NCBI GenBank assembly: GCA_943327755.2
Contig: CALPYF020000023.1
Coordinates: 3,449 to 67,448 of the forward strand
DNA: 64,000 nucleotides
Direction of reading: 5' to 3'
Origin: Deinococcus hopiensis KR-140
GTDB taxonomy: Bacteria > Deinococcota > Deinococci > Deinococcales > Deinococcaceae
The number at the start of each line of letters is the position of its first letter. Position 1 is the first letter of the stretch. The position numbers and the translations under genes are program-made. Below the pieces are notes generated by a model. It had not been told where the DNA came from. It searched no databases and saw only the letters and a program-made list of their open reading frames with translations. Shown one piece after another: positions 8,003-15,722 of the stretch.

Positions 8003-8611
8003 GTGACACCTGATCAAATCATTCACTATGACGACCAGACACTCCTGAACCTGTTTAGCGCCGCTGTCCAGCGGACATGGGATGAAGAGGGCGACCTCTT
8101 GGCCCGCCGCGTCAGCGAGCGCGCCGTAACCCACAGGATCGCCCTGCATCTCCAGACGTTCTTCCCGCAGCACACTGTGGACTGCGAGTACAACCGGAAT
8201 CATGAGGCGTCCAAGACTATTGAAGTTCGGCTGGCCAGAGTGGGCGAGCAAAAACGGCGAGAGCTGATCCAGCGTGCCGTTGACGCTGGTATGCCCCGAA
8301 ACGAGGCCGAGCAGCAGGTGGTCGTGTCAACCAATCCACTCCCGGACCTGATCGTGCACCGCCGGCGTAGCAACGATCACAACCTCTTTATTGCTGAGAT
8401 CAAGGTGGCCGGGGACTCACGGGGCGCAGCAGGGCGCCTGTACGACCTGGAAAAACTCCGAGCGTTCACAGCACCGGAGCCTTACGGGTACCGTCTGGGG
8501 GTGTTCGCCGACATTGCTGAGACCTTCGCGGAACTGACGGTGGTTCAGCATGATCGAGATATGTTCACACACCGCTTGCCCAGGCGCGAACGCCCTGGCG
8601 ATCGTTCGTAG
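8003..8611 (+). CDS. PD-(D/E)XK nuclease-like protein, 202 aa
   Basis: The layout fits a PD-(D/E)XK fold: helix with Glu39 (SERAVTHRI), strand with TVDCEYN, then LPDLIVH (Asp115) and FIAEIKV (Glu132-x-Lys134). These are the canonical metal-binding and catalytic positions. It follows a membrane protein gene by 24 bp on the plus strand and ends at a bidirectional terminator. Small stand-alone nucleases of this type occur in restriction and defence loci; no partner methylase or helicase is on the same strand. The substrate cannot be inferred. Confidence 0.6.
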   Translation: MTPDQIIHYDDQTLLNLFSAAVQRTWDEEGDLLARRVSERAVTHRIALHLQTFFPQHTVDCEYNRNHEASKTIEVRLARVGEQKRRELIQRAVDAGMPRNEAEQQVVVSTNPLPDLIVHRRRSNDHNLFIAEIKVAGDSRGAAGRLYDLEKLRAFTAPEPYGYRLGVFADIAETFAELTVVQHDRDMFTHRLPRRERPGDRS

Positions 8612-8670
8612 CCTCGCACAGCGCAGCTGACTGTGCGGGGCCGCGTCGGGCCGCAGGAAAGAGGCGTCAT

Positions 8671-8706
8671 GAGCAGGCGCGCCAGCATCACGTGGCGCGC
8701 CTGCTC
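8671..8706. terminator. Bidirectional terminator between convergent genes
   Basis: A perfect 13-bp stem GAGCAGGCGCGCC/GGCGCGCCTGCTC with a 10-nt loop, between the plus-strand nuclease gene (stop 8611) and the minus-strand methyltransferase gene (stop 8724). Confidence 0.75.
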
Positions 8707-8723
8707 GGTTCTGTGGTGGGGGC

Positions 8724-9620
8724 TCAGGCGGCCCGGCACCAGACGCCGCGGCCTTCCCCGCTCAGTTCCTCGAGGCGCTGCAGGACCTGGCGGACTTTGG
8801 CCTTCCAGTGCTCGGCCTGCTGCACGCGGTCCGGCGCGGCCGCGTACACCGCCTTGTACACGTCCTGCACGGTGAAGCGCTCACCCAGGCCTGTAATGGC
8901 GTGCCGCACAACCGCGCGCCAGGTGCCCTGACTCACGCGGCGCTGCTGGTTCACGGCGCAGGCCAGGGCGAAGTATGTGTCGCCGCGCAGGCGCTCGTAG
9001 AGCAGGATGGTCTCGTGCGTCACGCGGCCGAAGCGCAGCTGACCGTACGCGCGGCGGTCACTCTGCGTGTTGTGCTGCGCCTTGATGATGATGGCGCGCC
9101 GCTCCCGGCGGGGGAGGTAGGCCTGAAGGTCGCTCGTCAGGGCGTGATACGCGCCGTTCCGGCGCAGGTCGCCCAGCAGCACGCCGTATACGCCGCCGTC
9201 GCGGGTGGCGTCGCGCTGGTTGAGGACGGCCTGCGCGAGCTTGTCCAGGAAGTCGTCCACGTCCGCGCAGCGGGAGAGGTCGTCGGGGTGCGCGTCGCCC
9301 CACACCGCGCCGGAGTAGGTGACCATGTCGTGATAGGGCGGGTGGCTGAACGTGAGGTCGGCGCCGCCGGCCCAGTGCCCGGGCAGGTGGTCGCGCAGCC
9401 GGTCACGCAGGATGTTGAAGCCCTGATGCAGGTCCAGGCCCAGCGCGTCGATGCCGCGCTCGCGGGCGACGTCGATGCTGGTGCCGCTGCCCATCATGGG
9501 GTCAACGAACGTGCGGGGGCGCAGCAGGTCGAACAGGTGCGCGTAAACATGGCCGGAGCAGTTGCCGCGCCACTGGGCGTCACCCCAGTGGCCCCGGTCA
9601 GGGAAGCTGATGACGCTCAT
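8724..9620 (-). CDS. DNA methyltransferase (amino-MTase type), 298 aa
   Basis: Shows an SAM-binding motif I (FVDPMMGSGTSIDVARERG, near residues 38-56, then LGLDL) followed by a catalytic motif IV-like SHPPYHDM about 35 residues later. This is the order of an N6-adenine or N4-cytosine amino-methyltransferase. The first residue of the (D/N/S)PPY motif is replaced, reading HPPY after Ser. There is no adjacent restriction gene, so it looks like an orphan plasmid methylase. It is second in an operon after the gene at 9623, under promoter copy 5. Confidence 0.75.
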   Translation of the reverse strand: MSVISFPDRGHWGDAQWRGNCSGHVYAHLFDLLRPRTFVDPMMGSGTSIDVARERGIDALGLDLHQGFNILRDRLRDHLPGHWAGGADLTFSHPPYHDMVTYSGAVWGDAHPDDLSRCADVDDFLDKLAQAVLNQRDATRDGGVYGVLLGDLRRNGAYHALTSDLQAYLPRRERRAIIIKAQHNTQSDRRAYGQLRFGRVTHETILLYERLRGDTYFALACAVNQQRRVSQGTWRAVVRHAITGLGERFTVQDVYKAVYAAAPDRVQQAEHWKAKVRQVLQRLEELSGEGRGVWCRAA

Positions 9621-9622
9621 GG

Positions 9623-9988
9623 TCAGGCCGCCCAGCTGTGAGGGAAGAGTTCCTGGTGCAGCCGGGTGGAGAGTTGCGCGGAGGGTATCACGTCGCGCAC
9701 GAGCCGGGACGCGGGCTGCGGGCTGGAGCGCCACACGACCAGCTGGGTGTGGACGGCGCGGAACAGGCCGAGTGTGCCCAGCGGGCCGTCGAGGGTACAC
9801 AGGGCCGCGCCGCTGAAGGCCTGGAGGCGCCGGAAGGCGGCGTTGGCTCTGGCGTGTGAGGCGTGGTACTCGGGGCGCCACTGGCCGGGATTGGCCGACT
9901 GCTGCTGAAAGTCACGCTGCTGTTTGCGTTCGGCGGTAGTGTCGGTGATCTGGTCGAGGGCGTGGCGGGCGAGCTGGGCACAGAACAT
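9623..9988 (-). CDS. Hypothetical protein, 121 aa
   Basis: First gene of the copy-5 operon, ending 2 bp before the methyltransferase start. The N-terminus (ARHALDQITDTTAERKQQRD) is helical and charged. No signal peptide, metal motif or known family. Its fixed position before a methylase hints at a partner or regulatory role, which is inference only. Confidence 0.7.
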   Translation of the reverse strand: MFCAQLARHALDQITDTTAERKQQRDFQQQSANPGQWRPEYHASHARANAAFRRLQAFSGAALCTLDGPLGTLGLFRAVHTQLVVWRSSPQPASRLVRDVIPSAQLSTRLHQELFPHSWAA

Positions 9989-10003
9989 GGGAACTCCTTC
10001 GTG

Positions 10004-10061
10004 AGAGGTCTTGCCGCCTCTAACTTCTAGAAGTTTACCACGTTTAATTGAGTCGAGTCTA
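10004..10061 (-). promoter_or_regulatory. Promoter-leader module, copy 5
   Basis: -10 TAAACT (10032-10037) preceded by CGTGG; the -35 region is poor (TAGACT). The leader hairpin at 10004-10021 is AGAGG/CCTCT around CGGCAAGA, one of the informative covarying stems. It drives 9988 to 8724. Confidence 0.8.
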
Positions 10062-10237
10062 GAAGATGGAAGAGAAATTTCGCGTCCTGGCGCTGGAAGA
10101 TGATATCCATCGCGAGCGATTAGCCGAAGACGTCTGGTCCCGCGTCACTGCTCTCCTGAGTGGGCAGCCGCAACTCGTTCATCGGCGGTGCGGCCGCCTT
10201 TGCCCACATTTTCCCGAGCGCTTGGCGCAGGATGAAC

Positions 10238-11551
10238 TCAGTTCTGGGCAGCTGTTGGGGTCTCCCCCATCTTCCACCGCTCAAAGTGAGCCAGATAGAC
10301 CTCGCGGTTCTGAAACCAGTCCATCCGGGCGATGAAGGCATCGACGGCCCGGTAGGCCAGGTTCTGTAGGGCGTCCACTTTGGTTGAGTCAATGTCGCTG
10401 CCTTGCCCGTGAACACTCCGGCTTCGCAGCGCATAGAGGTCCTTTACCTCCTTCTGCAGGGCCAGTCGGGCTTCGACCGTGTCTTCCAGCGACAGGGCGC
10501 ACCGCTCGCTGATCAGTTGCGTGATGCCCTGTGGGGTTGAACCGTACAGCACTTCCAGGCAGGTAGCCAAGCTGATGACACGGTGCCCGGGCTGCTGCTG
10601 AGCGGCCGTTGCGAGCCAGTGGACGGCCTCGTGCAGGATGGAGAGCAAACTGCCTTTGGCCGCTTGGGGCTGAGCGGCCAACTGGAAGATATGCAGCCGC
10701 TCCAGGACCTGGAGGTCTTTGTCGAAGAGGCTGAGGGCCTGCGGGTGCAGGGCCGGAAGATCAGCGCCATTGCCCATCTTCTCCATGAGGGGTTGCAGGT
10801 GAAGGGCACCCCAGGTCGTGAACGAAGGGGCGCGGCTTGATTGGGACGCCACGTGGCCGTACAAACCGAACCGTAGGGCTTGGCCGGGCCGTAAAAGGGG
10901 CGCGGCATACCAGAACAATTCCAGAAGCCGCTGCACGGCCGTGATGGCGTCACGCTCCACTTTCGGGTAAGTGCCGGATCCGGTGTAGACCGCAAACGCT
11001 AGTGCGTCTGAGGTCTGCGCGTGCATGGCTAGCCTCTGCTGCGCCAGGGCCGACAGGTCCGGCCATTGGGCGCTGGACAGTTCTTCGACCAGCTGATGAC
11101 GGGCCAGAAACCGGATCGGTCCGACTTCCAGTGGAGCCATGCAAATCTGGAGTCCTTCGAGGGGCACCACACACGTGATCGCCTCAAAGTCTTTGTATTT
11201 CTGATCAAGCTCCAGCAGCCAGCGCCGGACGGTCTGCTCCATGGATTCGCTTTCACCCGAGGGCAAGGCCCTGTGGAGGATGACATCCATGTAATTGACT
11301 TGGCTGTCGATAAAGCGCTGCACGTCATGGGTCACATCGTGAATCGTGGCGTGATTCGTGAAGACGTCCGCGACAGACTTGATGAAGGCCGCGATCTTCG
11401 CGTCGTCTTCGGGACGGGCCAGTACCGGAAAGATCCACTGGTGCGCCCACCGGGTCTCACCCTTGCGGGCATCCGTTCCGAGACGCTGGAGCGATTCGAT
11501 GATGGCTGAAAGCTCATTGACCAGGTGATCCAGCTTTTTAGGAGGCAGCAT
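10238..11551 (-). CDS. HEPN-like protein, 437 aa, putative RNase/defence
   Basis: A large stand-alone gene. Near the C-terminus it has YALRSRSVHG, giving R376-x4-H381, the form of the catalytic motif in ApeA-type HEPN domains. The preceding helices (VISLATCLEVLYG, LQKEVKDLY) fit the HEPN bundle. The N-terminal 300 residues are of a type often seen in front of such domains but I cannot name it. ATG preceded by TTGGAG. HEPN proteins of this layout are commonly RNases in phage defence or stress. GC and codon use are less extreme than in its neighbours, suggesting separate acquisition. Confidence 0.5.
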   Translation of the reverse strand: MLPPKKLDHLVNELSAIIESLQRLGTDARKGETRWAHQWIFPVLARPEDDAKIAAFIKSVADVFTNHATIHDVTHDVQRFIDSQVNYMDVILHRALPSGESESMEQTVRRWLLELDQKYKDFEAITCVVPLEGLQICMAPLEVGPIRFLARHQLVEELSSAQWPDLSALAQQRLAMHAQTSDALAFAVYTGSGTYPKVERDAITAVQRLLELFWYAAPLLRPGQALRFGLYGHVASQSSRAPSFTTWGALHLQPLMEKMGNGADLPALHPQALSLFDKDLQVLERLHIFQLAAQPQAAKGSLLSILHEAVHWLATAAQQQPGHRVISLATCLEVLYGSTPQGITQLISERCALSLEDTVEARLALQKEVKDLYALRSRSVHGQGSDIDSTKVDALQNLAYRAVDAFIARMDWFQNREVYLAHFERWKMGETPTAAQN

Positions 11552-11617
11552 CTATGCTCCAAGATAGGCTAGGCCACCGTTGCCTGCTGTCCGACGTCCG
11601 CAGCGGATTGCCGGCCG

Positions 11618-11944
11618 TTAGTGAAGCGTGCGGGGGCCGCTGGGTTCCACACCGAACAGCTGGGTGAGCCGGTCGCCGACGTCCGTCGCGTCCGTGGGGC
11701 TGACGTGGGCCTGGAGAACCTCCACGGCGGGCCACAGGGTGACGGTGCTGCCGTGTGTCGCGGCCGCCTCGTGAATCTGCCGCCGCAGGTCCTGCAGGGG
11801 CAGGGTGGCGACCTCGTGCAGGGGCGCGCCGGTGAGGTGGGCCAGGGTCTGATGCAGGGTGGGCAGGTGGTCGATGCGCTGGGCGAGCTGCTGGATTTCC
11901 TGCTGCATGGCGCTCACGATCGCCGGGTCGTGTTGGTGATTCAT
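11618..11944 (-). CDS. Hypothetical helical protein, 108 aa
   Basis: Last gene of the copy-6 operon. Helical, Gln/His/Leu-rich (AMQQEIQQLAQRIDHL). Its pattern of TL-x3-LA-x-L-x-G-x-P followed by LPL is also seen in the upstream gene product at 12040, so the two may be diverged duplicates. Function unknown. Confidence 0.7.
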   Translation of the reverse strand: MNHQHDPAIVSAMQQEIQQLAQRIDHLPTLHQTLAHLTGAPLHEVATLPLQDLRRQIHEAAATHGSTVTLWPAVEVLQAHVSPTDATDVGDRLTQLFGVEPSGPRTLH

Positions 11945-12039
11945 GTGGGGCCTCTGGAGGCGCGTGCGGCAGCGGGGCGGCGCGGTGGGCCGGGGGCCGT
12001 GCGCGCGCTGGTGCCGGGCGCGGGTGGAGTGCGGCGCGC

Positions 12040-12339
12040 TCACGCGACGTCCGCCTGCGGTAAGCATGGGTGATGCCGGGGGGCCCTGTCCACTTGGACC
12101 GTGTGACCGGCGAGGACCGCGGCCACCTGGTCGAGCGCGTCCGTGTCGTTGGCGTCTCGCAGGTCAGGCAGGAGGGTGCGGATCTTGAGCAGGGTGTTGG
12201 CGTTGCTCTCGAGTGGCAACGCGTCGGCCGGTACGCCGCGTAAGGTGGCCAGCGCGCTGCGCAGCGTGAACGGGTTGTAGGTGCGGTTCAGGAGGCGCTG
12301 CAGGGTGCTGTAGCGCTGAAGGGTGTCTGGGGTGGGCAT
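12040..12339 (-). CDS. Hypothetical helical protein, 99 aa
   Basis: Middle gene of the copy-6 operon. Residues TLRSALATLRGVPADALPL share spacing with TLHQTLAHLTGAPLHEVATL of the next gene, suggesting a local duplication. No motif of known function. ATG 11 bp after the stop of the interrupted upstream gene. Confidence 0.7.
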   Translation of the reverse strand: MPTPDTLQRYSTLQRLLNRTYNPFTLRSALATLRGVPADALPLESNANTLLKIRTLLPDLRDANDTDALDQVAAVLAGHTVQVDRAPRHHPCLPQADVA

Positions 12340-12350
12340 GTGGGGGCCTC

Positions 12351-12719
12351 TCAGGGGTAGGTGTGGCCGGCGGCGCGCAGGGCGGCCAGGGCGGCGCGTT
12401 CGGTGGGCTCGCAGGGGAGGTTCAGCGAGCGGGCGACGGTCAGGGCGCTGTGGGTCAGCTGGCCGCTCGCGGTGATGAGGATGGCGTGCGGGCCGTGGCC
12501 GTAGCGGCCGGGGCGGGCCGGTTCGGGTGGGGTGCTGAGCGTGTCGTCGGCCCAGTCGTCGGCGTCGCGGGCGGTGCCGCGCAGCAGGACGTAGCCGGGA
12601 CCGGCGTGCAGGGGGGTGAGCTCGGTGCAGGTGGGGTGCGTGGCGTGGGGGTGCGGGGTGTGGCTGTGCCAGATGTGGGCCTAGTCGTGCAGCCAATCGG
12701 GGCGCTGGGCCTGGGTCAT
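12351..12719 (-). pseudogene. Small gene with in-frame TAG at codon 13
   Basis: Reading from ATG 12717-12719 gives MTQAQRPDWLHD, then TAG (12681-12683), then a sensible continuation (AHIWHSHTPHPHATHP ... GHTYP) to a TGA at 12351, about 122 codons in one frame. The continuation is His/Thr/Pro-rich with a plausible C-terminal helical part (RAALAALRAAGHTYP). A single base change (from TGG or CAG) explains the TAG. It is the first gene after promoter copy 6. It could be a nonsense mutation, a sequencing error, or a short peptide followed by reinitiation. Confidence 0.6.
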
Positions 12720-12743
12720 GGCGGGGACTCCTGTGGGGTGGAA

Positions 12744-13229
12744 TTAGCCAAAATTTACCACGTGTTGCGGGGGTGTGGCGGGGCGCGTGGCGGCGCGCGC
12801 GCGTGGCCGGCGGGGGGATTGGGGGGCGTAGCGGCAGCGGTGGGCGGCGGCCCCTTCCGGTGGTTTGGGGGGGACAGGCAGGTCGGCGCGGATCAGCCAG
12901 ATGCTGCCGGACTGGTAGGCGTCGGTGATCTCGCCGCTGATGATCCAGGACTGAACGGTGTCTTCGAAGAGGGGGCGGTCGTCGGTGCTGTGCCGGGCGG
13001 TCCACTCGCGAACGGTGACGTAGCTGGGGATCAGGGGGCGGACGGCGGCGGCCGCGCCGCTGCGGGGCGTGGGTGGCCTGAGGGTGGCGCGGACGAGCCA
13101 GATGTGGCCGCTGCGGTAGGCCGCGATTCTGCCGGTGTTCGCCCATTTGTTGGCGGCGCTCTGGGAGACTTCGCCTTCGTGGCGCCGGGTCCATTCCTGG
13201 AGGGTGATGATGGGCTGCGGGGTGCGCAT
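12744..13229 (-). CDS. Protein with two tandem excisionase/MerR-like DNA-binding modules, 161 aa
   Basis: Two copies of one module are evident. Residues about 8-48 read ITLQEWTRRHEG ... ANTGRIAAYRSGHIWLVRA; residues about 70-117 read VTVREWTARHST ... IISGEITDAYQSGSIWLIRA. The form (L-x-E-W, then a GRI/GEI turn, then a wing ending in IWL-I/V-RA) resembles the excisionase/helix-turn-helix-17 fold. The basic tail reads through the -10 of promoter copy 6. It is second in the copy-7 operon. A DNA-binding regulator role is likely, and it is a candidate regulator of the repeated promoter. Confidence 0.65.
   Translation of the reverse strand: MRTPQPIITLQEWTRRHEGEVSQSAANKWANTGRIAAYRSGHIWLVRATLRPPTPRSGAAAAVRPLIPSYVTVREWTARHSTDDRPLFEDTVQSWIISGEITDAYQSGSIWLIRADLPVPPKPPEGAAAHRCRYAPQSPRRPRARAATRPATPPQHVVNFG
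12752..12781 (-). promoter_or_regulatory. Diverged promoter, copy 6
   Basis: The core reads CGTGG-TAAATT (-10 at 12752-12757), one base from the module consensus. The -35 is poor and no leader hairpin is present; CAGGAG serves as ribosome site. It lies inside the 3' end of the preceding gene and drives 12719 to 11618. Confidence 0.65.
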
Positions 13230-13230
13230 G

Positions 13231-13893
13231 TCAGGCTCCTTTGGGCAGGGGGTAGGGGGCGTAGAGGTGGCTGGTCAGGGCGAGTTCGGCCTGCACGAGC
13301 TGGTGCTGGGCGTCGCGGACGGCCTGGGCGGCCTTGGCGATGCCGGTGCGGTACATCTCGGTGCCCGCTGCGTGCGCGGCGGTGGGGGTGACGATCTGCA
13401 CGGTTGCGCTCCAGACGGCGTCCCAGATGGCCTGGCGGATGCCGTCTGGAATCTCGATGAGCCAGCCGCCGTGCCGGTTGACGGTGGTGGTACCGCTGGA
13501 GAAGTGCGGGCCGTTGCGGTAGATCGTGGTGTTCCACTCGTCGTACGTGACGCCGCCGAATCGGGTGGGGGCCGTGCGGCGCAGGGAGAGGCGCAGGGTG
13601 CGGCCGCTGAGCCGCTCGTGGATCTCGCTGAGGTTGAAGGTCGCGGGGCCGAGTCGCGTGAGGAGGGTGCCGTGGGTGAGTCCGGCGGCGTTGATGGGGC
13701 CGGAGCGCTGGCAGCGGCGGGTCAGGTCGGCGCGGCTGGTGATCAGGGTGCCGCTGTGGTCCAGGAGGCCGCGTGGGTGGGGGGTGAAGGTGAGGGTGCC
13801 GAAGCTGTCGGTCAGGTGCAGGGCGGTGTCGTGGAGCTCACCGCCGAGGTAGTCGAGGGCGTGCTGGGTCAGGATGGTCGTGGCGTGGGACAT
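13231..13893 (-). CDS. Hypothetical protein, 220 aa, paralogue of the 33704 gene
   Basis: First gene of the copy-7 operon. It shares a clear N-terminal pattern with the product of 33704-34360: LTDSFG, then TFT, a GL-x-D-x-x-G-x-L-x-TSR segment, and GLT-x-GT-x-x-T-x-LGP-x-x-F. The C-terminus is helical and charged (AKAAQAVRDAQHQLVQAEL), likewise matched by a helical tail in the paralogue. Function unknown. Two members of one unknown family on one plasmid under the same promoter type suggests a plasmid-specific role. Confidence 0.75.
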   Translation of the reverse strand: MSHATTILTQHALDYLGGELHDTALHLTDSFGTLTFTPHPRGLLDHSGTLITSRADLTRRCQRSGPINAAGLTHGTLLTRLGPATFNLSEIHERLSGRTLRLSLRRTAPTRFGGVTYDEWNTTIYRNGPHFSSGTTTVNRHGGWLIEIPDGIRQAIWDAVWSATVQIVTPTAAHAAGTEMYRTGIAKAAQAVRDAQHQLVQAELALTSHLYAPYPLPKGA

Positions 13894-13931
13894 GGGGGCT
13901 CCAGCGTCAGTGAGGGGGCTTAACTGATGGA

Positions 13932-13961
13932 AGTTTACCACGCTTTATATAAAATGGTCAA
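13932..13961 (-). promoter_or_regulatory. Promoter module, copy 7
   Basis: -35 TTGACC (13956-13961), 18 bp AT-rich spacer ending CGTGG, -10 TAAACT (13932-13937). The leader lacks the GCAAGA hairpin. The -35 overlaps the stop codon of the SprT-like gene. It drives 13893 and 13229. Confidence 0.85.
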
Positions 13962-14698
13962 CTTTCGTTGATGACGGCCACCACCTCATCCGACGGCACC
14001 AGGACCGCCCGGCACTCCCCACACATCAACTTCACCTTCGGTTTCGCCCAGGCCTTCGTCAGGCACACCGGACAGTGATACGGCGTCTTCGAGCGCCGCT
14101 GCGCCTCCCGCCGGCGCCGCTTCTCCTCCGCCTCCGCCGCCAGGTCCTCGATCTGCTCCGGACTCAACTCCGTGACGTCCTCGTCCGGCTCGCTCTTCGT
14201 CCACCGCAGCGTGAACCCCGACCGTAGCAGCTGCGCGCACGCGACCGCGAAGCGCCCCTCCGGTTCGACCCGGTGACTGACGGTCGTGCCCGTCTGCTTG
14301 GCCGGATCCTTGGTGTTGAACGGCGGCAGGCCCAGCTCGGTCATCTTCTCCACCCAGGCCTTGTTGTGGTACCCGTTCTTGCCCGGCTTCCCGAACTGAA
14401 ATTGCCACTGGTGCGCCTGCTCATGCACCAGCGTCGAGAGGTAATCCTGAAGCGTGGAGTAATACTCCGGGTTCAGCCCGATCTCGTCCGCTCCCTGCCC
14501 CCGCTCATCCCGGAAGAATCCCGACCGGAAGTACCCCATGGCCTTCTTCCGGCTCGACAGCGTGATGACAGGCCGCTGCAGCGCCCCGCCGAACAGCACC
14601 TGGTTGAAGAACTCGAAAGCGCGGTCGTGATCGGCCGCCGTGATGGCCGAAGGGGTCTCACGCGCGGGTCCGACGGCCGTGTGGGCGGCGTTCGTCAT
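13958..14698 (-). CDS. SprT-like zinc metalloprotease, 246 aa
   Basis: Has the SprT-type active site VHEQAHQW (His92, Glu93, His96), preceded by LNPEYY and followed by GYHNKAWVEKM, matching plasmid- and phage-borne SprT-like proteins. The C-terminal part has a four-Cys zinc ribbon (CPVC ... CGEC). SprT/Spartan relatives cut DNA-protein crosslinks; the activity here is inferred. It is third in the copy-8 operon after an M41-like membrane protease gene. Confidence 0.8.
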   Translation of the reverse strand: MTNAAHTAVGPARETPSAITAADHDRAFEFFNQVLFGGALQRPVITLSSRKKAMGYFRSGFFRDERGQGADEIGLNPEYYSTLQDYLSTLVHEQAHQWQFQFGKPGKNGYHNKAWVEKMTELGLPPFNTKDPAKQTGTTVSHRVEPEGRFAVACAQLLRSGFTLRWTKSEPDEDVTELSPEQIEDLAAEAEEKRRRREAQRRSKTPYHCPVCLTKAWAKPKVKLMCGECRAVLVPSDEVVAVINES

Positions 14699-14735
14699 AC
14701 CCGTAGCATGCCACACCCCTCCCTGCGAACCGGCC

Positions 14736-15722
14736 TCAGCGCCGCGCGCCCCGCAGCCGCGCCGCCCCCGGCGTGACCCGCACGCCACGCAGCAGCGGGT
14801 ACAGGTCCCGGGCCTCCAGCGACCCGCGCATCACCAGGGCGTCCGCCACCCGCTCCAGCGTCCCGAGGTTCGCCTGCATGAAGGCCTGCACCTGCGCCTG
14901 CTGCGCCGCCCGGTGCCGCGCCAGGACGGCCGCGTTGTGGTGCGCGTCCGCCTCGGTTCCCGCAGCGAAGATCAGTTCGCCCGGCGCGTGGCTGGCCAGG
15001 TACGCCCGCAGGACCTGCTCATGCCGGGCCAGGTCGGACCCGTTGCGGCCATGCACGTCGCCCAGCAGCGCCCGCTCGGCCTCGGCCCCGGCCAGGAAGT
15101 GCTGCATCTCCCACTGCATCGTGTCGGCCCCGACCTGCCAGTCACGCTTGGCGTACGCCACCCGGCCCAGCGTCACCTGCTCCCCGTCCTGGCGGCGGCG
15201 CACCTCCGCGTGCAGGTGGGCGTTGCGGGGCGCCAGCGCGAACATCAGGACGTGACCGGCCTCGTGCACCGCGGTGACATACCGGTCGTGGGCACTCTCC
15301 TCCACGTCGGGACCGACCTGCTCCGGCTGGACGCGCCGCTCGGCCCGCCGCGCGACCCACCACGCCAGCAGCGCGGCGTCCAGCGCCAGCAGCGCGCCCA
15401 CCCAGGGACTTACCCGCAGCGCGGCGAGCAGCGCGTCCCCGGCGACGACGTTCAGGGTGAGCAGCGCGCCGCACAGCAGGGCCGCGCCGGCCAGGCGCCG
15501 TCTCCCCCACCACAGCCACCCGCTGAGCAGGACGGTCAGCGTCCCGCTGAGCCGCGACGCCTGCTCGACCTCCCCACTGTGCGGGCCGGGCCAGCGCGCG
15601 GACGCCAGCAGCAACGCCGCGCCCAGGAGCAGCTGCGCCGTGAGGCGTCCCCGCCGGCGCCAGCGGGCCCCCCGCTCGGCCCGCGCTGCCCCGCGCCGCG
15701 CCTGGCCGGCTCGCCCCTTCAC
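14736..15722 (-). CDS. Membrane-anchored M41/FtsH-like peptidase without AAA domain, 328 aa
   Basis: GTG start overlaps the TGA of the upstream gene (GTGA). Four hydrophobic segments (about residues 27-45, 58-73, 78-98, 103-124) precede a zinc peptidase motif AVHEAGHVLMF (His153, Glu154, His157), followed by a C-terminal helical region as in FtsH peptidase domains. The AAA+ ATPase of FtsH is absent, so it may be a stand-alone membrane peptidase or act with another ATPase. It sits between an unknown protein and a SprT-like protease in one operon. Confidence 0.7.
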   Translation of the reverse strand: MKGRAGQARRGAARAERGARWRRRGRLTAQLLLGAALLLASARWPGPHSGEVEQASRLSGTLTVLLSGWLWWGRRRLAGAALLCGALLTLNVVAGDALLAALRVSPWVGALLALDAALLAWWVARRAERRVQPEQVGPDVEESAHDRYVTAVHEAGHVLMFALAPRNAHLHAEVRRRQDGEQVTLGRVAYAKRDWQVGADTMQWEMQHFLAGAEAERALLGDVHGRNGSDLARHEQVLRAYLASHAPGELIFAAGTEADAHHNAAVLARHRAAQQAQVQAFMQANLGTLERVADALVMRGSLEARDLYPLLRGVRVTPGAARLRGARR

